Shown: one piece after another, positions 1 through 4,054 of the stretch
Position numbering within the stretch: the first letter of the stretch is position 1
How the letters are laid out: each line of letters begins with the position of its first letter
From: Deltaproteobacteria bacterium
GTDB lineage: Bacteria > Desulfobacterota > Anaeroferrophillalia > Anaeroferrophillales > Tharpellaceae
DNA: 6,041 bases
Assembly: GCA_030633185.1 (NCBI GenBank)
Contig: DAOVTG010000155.1
Span: 1 to 6,041 of the forward strand
Reading direction: 5' to 3'
The notes under the pieces: generated by a model
The model's database searches: none
Told to the model about the DNA's origin: nothing
The model's input: the letters and a program-made list of their open reading frames with translations, nothing else
Translations under genes and position numbers: made by a program

Positions 1-10
1 TACGAACCAT
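1..10 (-). CDS. Possible 5' end of a leftward gene, perhaps a REP-associated transposase
   Basis: Read on the minus strand, an ATG at 10-8 is followed by codons for Val and Arg before the window ends. A purine-rich GAGGAG at 23-18 sits 7 nt upstream of that ATG, a good ribosome-binding-site distance. Only three codons are visible, so the product cannot be identified from sequence. The guess of a RAYT (REP-associated tyrosine transposase, IS200-like) rests on context only: a REP-like palindrome lies just upstream of this start, as is usual for RAYT genes, and many members of that family begin with Met-x-Arg. It could equally be any other gene or a chance start. Confidence 0.3.
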
Positions 11-62
11 CAGGCAACTCCTCGATTGACATCTTCACAACAACCCCCTACAGACACCTTAT

Positions 63-174
63 CTATTCCGGGGACACCCTTCTATTCCGGGGACCTTCTA
101 TTCCGGGGACACCTTACTTAATTTTTACAAAATTAAGTAAGGTGTCCCCGGAATAGAAGGTCCCCGGAATAGAA
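63..174. repeat. REP-like palindrome with three direct and two inverted copies of a 13-bp unit
   Basis: The unit ctattccggggac occurs directly at 63-75, 82-94 and 98-110, and as its complement at 144-156 and 160-172. Bases 80-125 are a perfect 46-bp reverse complement of 129-174, separated by only three bases (126-128). This makes a very stable hairpin or cruciform with a loop of tac. A copy-number change in the left arm (three against two) suggests duplication or slippage. Each unit ends in GGAC, a tetranucleotide known at the foot of REP sequences mobilised by RAYT enzymes. The link to a RAYT is inferred. The element could also act as a transcription stop for the leftward gene. Confidence 0.8.
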
Positions 175-340
175 TGTCCGATAATTAAGACTGTCCTGTC
201 CTATAAATCGGACAAGCCTGCACAAAAGCCCTTGCTGCAAACCTGCCGGCAACTTTCAAACACCTCTTACTCAGAAATCTTCTCTTTATTTTCAACAACT
301 TAAATACAACATACAAGTTTGTAATTGATAATCCAAAATA
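175..340. other. Non-coding spacer between the REP-like palindrome and the MCP promoter
   Basis: No convincing reading frame with a ribosome-binding site is seen on either strand. The stretch is AT-rich, especially from 260 onward, as is usual upstream of promoters. One small inverted repeat is present: gtccgat at 176-182 pairs with atcggac at 207-213 across a 24-base loop. If the sigma-54 promoter at 341-356 is used, the upstream activator site would be expected in this stretch, but no obvious long dyad identifies it. Confidence 0.5.
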
Positions 341-356
341 TGGCACCACTTTTGCT
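341..356 (+). promoter_or_regulatory. Sigma-54 (RpoN) -24/-12 promoter for the MCP gene
   Basis: The sequence TGGCAC, five bases, then TTGCT matches the sigma-54 consensus TGGCAC-N5-TTGC(A/T). The GG at 342-343 and GC at 354-355 have the required spacing. A start point near 367 would be expected, giving a leader of roughly 270 nt before the MCP start codon. The only gene downstream in this orientation is the MCP at 635. RpoN control of flagellar or chemotaxis genes is well known in related bacteria. An activator-binding site was not identified. The match is strong, but use is unproven. Confidence 0.7.
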
Positions 357-434
357 ATAGTACCATATCAGCTAATCCCACTCCATAAAAACTGTCTGAA
401 ATCTTTTGGAAACAGAAAAAAACAAATTTAACCC

Positions 435-441
435 ATGTTTT
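435..441. repeat. Left copy of candidate target-site duplication
   Basis: The bases atgtttt directly precede the gatggc end of the palindromic element and recur directly after its other end at 593-599. With the preceding c the match is 8 bp (434-441 and 592-599), but that c overlaps the terminal inverted repeat. Because the sequence is T-rich, chance cannot be fully excluded. Confidence 0.6.
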
Positions 442-592
442 GATGGCCTCGTAAAAAGTCACGGGATGGCTAAGTAAAAAGTCCGATCTACTGCGCTGTT
501 GTGGTTTTTCAGGCGCGAGACCATACATGTAGTATGTCGAGTGCCTGAAAAACCACAACAGCGCAGTAGATCGGACTTTTTACGACGCCATC
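442..592. mobile_element. MITE-like palindromic element, 151 bp
   Basis: The ends form a 19-bp terminal inverted repeat (442-460 against 574-592) with one mismatch; they start gatggc and finish gccatc. An inner perfect 40-bp inverted repeat (475-514 against 543-582) closes on a short region that itself holds catac/gtatg. The element is flanked by atgtttt at 435-441 and 593-599 (catgtttt if the end is placed one base earlier), a candidate 7-8 bp target duplication. It encodes no credible protein. Similar palindromes with taaaaagtc ends are, as I recall, common in deltaproteobacterial genomes. It lies between the sigma-54 promoter and the MCP ribosome-binding site, so it would be transcribed as a long hairpin. 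Confidence 0.75.
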
Positions 593-599
593 ATGTTTT
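593..599. repeat. Right copy of candidate target-site duplication
   Basis: The bases atgtttt directly follow the gccatc end of the palindromic element and match 435-441 exactly. The T run after the stem could also give weak terminator activity to the hairpin in the leader transcript. Confidence 0.6.
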
Positions 600-634
600 T
601 ACTCTAGAAACCTAAAGCTCAAAGGAGAATCAAA

Positions 635-2962
635 ATGACTATCGGAAAAAAAATTGCTCTAGGGATTGCATCAGTTCTATTTCTAATGGTTATCATTGCG
701 GCCTGGTCGATCCTAGGGATCGGCAGTATCGTTGAAAATGCCACAGAGGTTATTTACGGCAACCATCTGCGCGGCGAGATCACCCAGATAGAGGTCGACC
801 ATCTCAACTGGGGCAATAAAGTCACTGAACTGCTGACCGATGACCACGTCACAACCCTTGATGTCCAGACCGATCCGGCTCAATGCGCTTTCGGTAAATG
901 GCTTTTAAGTGATGCCCGGCGTGAAGCTGAAAAGAAGATACCGGAACTTAAAGCGATTTTTGCCAATATTGGCGCCCCGCACAAGCGCCTGCATGAATCA
1001 GCATCCTCGATCAGCAAGGTTTTTCAACAGGCCGACCTTACCCTGCCCGGCTTCCTCGTTGCCCGAGAACGTGACCACCTGGTCTGGCTCGAAAAAATCT
1101 ACGATATGATGCTTAATAATCGTGAAATTATAGAGCTTACTACCGACCCCAGACAATGCGCTTTTGGTAAATTCCTCTATGGCGACCAAGCCAAAAAACT
1201 GACTAAGGCTGACCCCGAAATGGGCCGCATGATTGAAGAAATCATCCCGCCCCATGCCAAACTCCATGAATCAGCCATCGGCATCCTCGATATCTGGACG
1301 GTACGCCATCCCGGTTTACGCAACCTTCTCCGGGCCCGGCTTGATGACCACCGGGTCTGGGCTGAGGAGGTTGCGAAAGCAATTATCGGCCGGGAAAAGA
1401 GCTTGGGAGTTGAAACAGACTCAAACAAATGCGCCCTCGGTCTCTTTTTGAGCAGCCCCCAGGCTTCTAAATATGCCCAGAATTTCCTCGCTTTTGCCAG
1501 CTTTACGACTGAAATCGCCGGCCCCCATAAAACCCTGCACGAATCAGCCATCAATATCAGAAAGGCACTCAAAAATGGTGATTTCACCAAGGCCGGAAAG
1601 ATTTACACCGAAAAAACCATTCCAGCCCTAAATAAGTGCGAAACCCTTATCACCAAAATAATCACCGCCGAAAGCACTATTTGCAATCAACAACAGGCAG
1701 CCTTCAAGATCTTCAACGAAGAGACCCTGCCCGCAATCCACAAAACCCAAAAACTAGTCCAGGCGATGCAGCATCAGGCAGAAAGAATGGTAGAGGGCTT
1801 CCAACAGGCCAACCATATTTTTGCTGAAGAGACCAAACCTTCCCTGGCCCAGACCAGAGAACTCCTGCACCAGATTACGACCGCTGTAAGTAATAATGTT
1901 ATGACGGATGAAGTAATGCTGGCGGCAGCCCAAAAAACCAAGATGGCAGTCATAATTTTAAGCATTATTGCTGCAATCATCGGTATTTTATTAGCCTATT
2001 TTATCAGCAACGGCATCGCCAAGAGCCTGACGCGGGTAATTGACGCCCTTTCCGAAGGCTCGCACCAAGTCGCGGCCGCCGCAGGCCAAGTATCTTCAGC
2101 CAGTCAATCTTTGGCTGAAGGATCATCGGAACAGGCGGCCTCACTAGAGGAGACCTCCTCATCGGTCGAAGAGATGGCTTCAATGACCAAACAGAACGCC
2201 GACAACTCCGACCAGGCCAATCTCTTGACCAAGGAGACAAACGATGTCATTAAAGGCGCCGCTCAATCAATGATCCAACTCAACCAGTCGACCGAAGAGA
2301 TTTTCTTAGCCAGCCAGGAAACCCAAAAGATCATCAAGAGTATTGACGAAATCGCATTCCAAACTAATCTTTTAGCTTTGAATGCTGCCGTTGAAGCGGC
2401 CCGCGCTGGCGAAGCCGGAGCCGGTTTTGCCGTGGTTGCCGACGAAGTCAGAAACCTCGCCGCCCGCAGTGCCGAGGCCGCCAAATCGACGGCTGAACTG
2501 ATCGGCTCTACGGTAGAAAAAGTCAGCGCCAGCCGTGAAGTTGCGGGACAATCTTTGAACGCCATAGATATGGTAGTTGAAAAAAGTGGTAAGGTTGGAG
2601 AGCTGATCGGCGAAATTTCAGCTGCTTCCCAGGAGCAGTCCAACGGCATCAGCCAGATCAATATCGCGGTCTCCGAGATGGATAAAGTAACCCAGCAAAA
2701 TGCTGCCAATGCTGAAGAATCAGCCGCGGCTGCCGAAGAGCTCAATGCTCAAGCCGAACAGATGAATGAATTTGTCGGGGATTTGACCGCCATGGTTACC
2801 GGTAAACGCACGCATGGCGCAACGACCATGACCCGCAGACCGCCAAAACAACTGACCGCCCCAAAAACTCCACCGAGTAAAGCCAAAAAAACGGCCTCAC
2901 TGGCCGCCGCCGTTATTCCGTTTGATGACGATAAAGACGGTGATGATTTCGAGGGATTTTAG
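635..2962 (+). CDS. Methyl-accepting chemotaxis protein with three tandem periplasmic CZB-like zinc-binding modules
   Basis: A transmembrane chemoreceptor that would control CheA through CheW. The ATG follows AAAGGAG (621-627) by 7 nt. Of 775 residues, 7-29 form TM1 and 437-458 form TM2, so about 30-436 is the periplasmic sensor. That region holds three CZB-like modules with ligand sets H56/C84/H116/H120, H148/C175/H207/H211 and H239/C266/H298/H302. Each has an HxxW start and an HxxLHES end; the cysteine motif is CAFGKW, CAFGKF and CALGLF in turn. Three 36-residue helical repeats (315-422) follow. The cytoplasmic part (459 to about 720) has methylation-helix character at 498-514 and 690-710, and the conserved hairpin tip with IAFQTNLLALNAAVEAARAG at 573-592. 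I see no room for a normal HAMP domain. A flexible tail (721-770) ends in DFEGF, resembling a CheR/CheB docking pentapeptide. The MCP call is near certain; the ligand is unknown, with zinc or oxidants as guesses from CZB biology. Confidence 0.97.
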   Translation: MTIGKKIALGIASVLFLMVIIAAWSILGIGSIVENATEVIYGNHLRGEITQIEVDHLNWGNKVTELLTDDHVTTLDVQTDPAQCAFGKWLLSDARREAEKKIPELKAIFANIGAPHKRLHESASSISKVFQQADLTLPGFLVARERDHLVWLEKIYDMMLNNREIIELTTDPRQCAFGKFLYGDQAKKLTKADPEMGRMIEEIIPPHAKLHESAIGILDIWTVRHPGLRNLLRARLDDHRVWAEEVAKAIIGREKSLGVETDSNKCALGLFLSSPQASKYAQNFLAFASFTTEIAGPHKTLHESAINIRKALKNGDFTKAGKIYTEKTIPALNKCETLITKIITAESTICNQQQAAFKIFNEETLPAIHKTQKLVQAMQHQAERMVEGFQQANHIFAEETKPSLAQTRELLHQITTAVSNNVMTDEVMLAAAQKTKMAVIILSIIAAIIGILLAYFISNGIAKSLTRVIDALSEGSHQVAAAAGQVSSASQSLAEGSSEQAASLEETSSSVEEMASMTKQNADNSDQANLLTKETNDVIKGAAQSMIQLNQSTEEIFLASQETQKIIKSIDEIAFQTNLLALNAAVEAARAGEAGAGFAVVADEVRNLAARSAEAAKSTAELIGSTVEKVSASREVAGQSLNAIDMVVEKSGKVGELIGEISAASQEQSNGISQINIAVSEMDKVTQQNAANAEESAAAAEELNAQAEQMNEFVGDLTAMVTGKRTHGATTMTRRPPKQLTAPKTPPSKAKKTASLAAAVIPFDDDKDGDDFEGF

Positions 2963-3038
2963 ACCACTAAAATAGATTCGGTACAGGCTGGAAGTCTTCG
3001 GCTTTACAGGGGCTTTCGGCTGAACTTTTTAAAAGCGC

Positions 3039-3057
3039 GACCACGAAATACACGAAA
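3039..3057. repeat. Left arm of 19-bp inverted repeat around the GxxExxY remnant
   Basis: The bases gaccacgaaatacacgaaa are the exact reverse complement of 3232-3250. The core ccacgaaatacacgaaa is, from memory, a recurrent intergenic sequence in deltaproteobacterial genomes. The two arms enclose 174 bp containing the decayed gene fragment. No flanking target duplication is seen. Confidence 0.75.
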
Positions 3058-3067
3058 GGGTAAATCT
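3046..3067. repeat. 22-bp direct repeat, copy 1 (upstream of cheW)
   Basis: This 22-base stretch, with the core cacgaaagggtaaatct, recurs at 3890-3911 with a single a/g difference. The copies bracket the GxxExxY remnant and the whole cheW gene. Copy 1 overlaps the left arm of the 19-bp inverted repeat. Confidence 0.7.
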
Positions 3068-3121
3068 GGACAGTTTGATTTTTTTGGAAGTCATAAAAGA
3101 TGAACTCGTAAAACAGTAACA

Positions 3122-3265
3122 CCAACGCAGGAGGGTGAATTATTGGGTGAGCAGGGTTTGTTATACGCATCGGAAGGTTATGCCATTCAAGGGGCGGTGT
3201 TCGAGGTCTACCGGGAAATGGGAGCTGGTTTTTTCGTGTATTTCGTGGTCAAAAAAGTTTTTTAA
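3122..3265 (+). pseudogene. Decayed N-terminal fragment of a GxxExxY-family protein
   Basis: The frame open from about 3104 to the stop at 3263-3265 encodes YASEGYAIQGAVFEVYREMG followed by AGF at 3164-3229. This matches my memory of the start of GxxExxY proteins (the family once labelled PDDEXK_3), where the text normally continues with Leu-Glu-Ala-Val-Tyr and about 90 more residues. Here the frame instead runs into the inverted-repeat arm at 3232-3250, reads FVYFVV and stops. The GxxExxY signature itself is lost. No ATG with a ribosome-binding site precedes it; TTG at 3143 is the nearest in-frame alternative start. I read it as an internal deletion that joined the gene's start to a repeat that once lay beyond it. 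Family recognition is from memory; function is not expected. Confidence 0.65.
3232..3250. repeat. Right arm of 19-bp inverted repeat
   Basis: Exact reverse complement of 3039-3057. It forms the 3' part of the truncated GxxExxY reading frame and marks the point where homology to that family stops. Confidence 0.75.
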
Positions 3266-3273
3266 GCAATTTT

Positions 3274-3279
3274 TATAAT
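3274..3279 (+). promoter_or_regulatory. Possible -10 box for cheW
   Basis: A perfect TATAAT lies 39 bases before the cheW ATG, which would give a leader of about 30 nt. No good -35 hexamer is found at 16-18 bp; that position is an A run at 3251-3256. The surroundings are AT-rich, so chance is a real alternative. If it is not used, cheW would depend on read-through from the MCP gene. Confidence 0.3.
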
Positions 3280-3317
3280 TTCCACGTCCATTTCGTGGCT
3301 TTAAAGGAGTTCTCATC

Positions 3318-3824
3318 ATGGCACAGACAGCAACCCAAAATGATTTTGTCAGCGGAGGTCCGCAAAAGTTTTTGACGTTTTCCCTGGCTAATGAAGAGTA
3401 TGGCATCAACATTATGAAGATCAAGGAAATTATCGGCATGATGCCGGTCACGGTACTGCCGCAAACTCCGGAGTACGTCAAAGGGGTTATTAATCTGCGC
3501 GACAAAGTGATCCCGATTATCGATTTGCGTTGCAAATTTAATCTCGAACAAGTCGAGCCCACGGAACGTACCTGCATAATCGTAATCGAAAGTGAAACTG
3601 ATGAGCATACTCAAACCCTGGTCGGCCTCATCATTGATGGTGTTTCCGAAGTCATCAATCTTAAAGGAGACGAAGTCGAACCGGCTCCGAACATGCAAAC
3701 AGACCTTCATGAACAGCTTATTTTAGGCTTAGCCAAATGCGAAAACGGAGTCAAAATCCTGCTCGATATCGACAAGGTTATTAACCACGATGAATTGGCC
3801 AGTGTCGGAAAAGAGCCATCGTAA
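3318..3824 (+). CDS. cheW: Chemotaxis coupling protein CheW
   Basis: A cytoplasmic adaptor that links chemoreceptors to the histidine kinase CheA in the receptor array. The 168-residue product is the usual size for a single CheW domain, spanning about residues 15-157. Visible family marks are FLTFSLANEEYGINIMKIKE at 18-37, LPQTPEYVKGVINLRDKVIP at 47-66 with the conserved NLR (Arg61), the strand IIDLR at 67-71, LVGLIIDGVSEVI at 101-113, and the closing ILLDIDKVI at 147-155. An Asp follows NLR where many family members have Gly. The ATG at 3318 is preceded by AAAGGAG (3303-3309) at 8 nt. It lies 355 bp after the MCP gene on the same strand, so the two probably act together but may be transcribed separately. 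No CheA is encoded in this window. Identification is firm. Confidence 0.95.
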   Translation: MAQTATQNDFVSGGPQKFLTFSLANEEYGINIMKIKEIIGMMPVTVLPQTPEYVKGVINLRDKVIPIIDLRCKFNLEQVEPTERTCIIVIESETDEHTQTLVGLIIDGVSEVINLKGDEVEPAPNMQTDLHEQLILGLAKCENGVKILLDIDKVINHDELASVGKEPS

Positions 3825-4054
3825 GACCCTAACCCGGACTAGGAGGCTGCAAGATTTACCACTACCGCCCGCTCACCTGTCGGAGATTCAAATGCACGAA
3901 AGGGTAAATCTTGGATAATTAGGACTTGTTGTTCCAAACACATAATACTATGCAATTAACTTGACTATTCAGGTCTGTCTTTATAGGTTGAGTTAACCTG
4001 TAGGACGTAACCCAACCAAGAAGTTGAAATAACCAGTCACTAAGGGAGAAAACG
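3825..4054. other. Intergenic region before the hybrid kinase
   Basis: These 230 bp hold no gene. An 11-bp perfect inverted repeat (caagatttacc at 3850-3860, ggtaaatcttg at 3903-3913) has a 42-base loop and no T run, so it is not a clear terminator. Small dyads lie at 3985-3999 (aggtt/aacct). A weak promoter candidate is TTGACT at 3961-3966 with TATAGG at 3982-3987, but the 15-bp spacer is short. The gap and these signals suggest that the kinase gene has its own transcription start. Confidence 0.4.
3890..3911. repeat. 22-bp direct repeat, copy 2 (downstream of cheW)
   Basis: Matches 3046-3067 in 21 of 22 bases. Its last nine bases also form part of the right arm of the 11-bp inverted repeat (3903-3913). 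Confidence 0.7.

Larger units (their letters stand above)
2963..3121. other. Non-coding DNA after the MCP gene, no clear terminator
   Basis: No gene and no convincing stem followed by a T run is found right after the MCP stop. The stretch includes the left arm of a 19-bp inverted repeat (3039-3057) and the first copy of a 22-bp direct repeat (3046-3067). The paired phrases cttcggcttt and ctttcggctg near 2997-3022 are a loose direct repeat of unknown meaning. Read-through from the MCP gene toward cheW is therefore possible. Confidence 0.5.

Noticed and set aside
63..172. CRISPR-like array
   Set aside because: The unit is only 13 bp, occurs at irregular spacing of 16-19 bp and in both orientations, with no spacers of normal length. 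It is a palindromic repeat, not a CRISPR.
355..558. Minus-strand frame of 67 codons through the palindromic element
   Set aside because: Its sequence is dictated by the inverted repeat and the AT-rich spacer, and it has no credible start signal or protein features.
2263..2745. Minus-strand reading frame of 160 codons inside the MCP gene
   Set aside because: It lies entirely opposite the conserved MCP signalling domain, is Ser/Ala-rich as expected for the complement of such a sequence, and has no ribosome-binding site or family resemblance.
2963..3036. Terminator after the MCP gene
   Set aside because: The T run at 3026-3030 is not preceded by a stable GC-rich stem that I can draw; only loose repeats are present.
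3273..3710. Minus-strand frame of 145 codons and an overlapping one (3161-3577) opposite cheW
   Set aside because: They are complements of an unmistakable CheW coding sequence, overlap each other, and show no recognisable domains.
3850..3913. Rho-independent terminator after cheW
   Set aside because: The 11-bp stem is AT-rich, has a 42-base loop and no T run follows it.
3961..3987. Sigma-70 promoter TTGACT/TATAGG for the kinase gene
   Set aside because: The spacer is only 15 bp and the -10 box is imperfect, so it is mentioned within the intergenic entry rather than called as a promoter.
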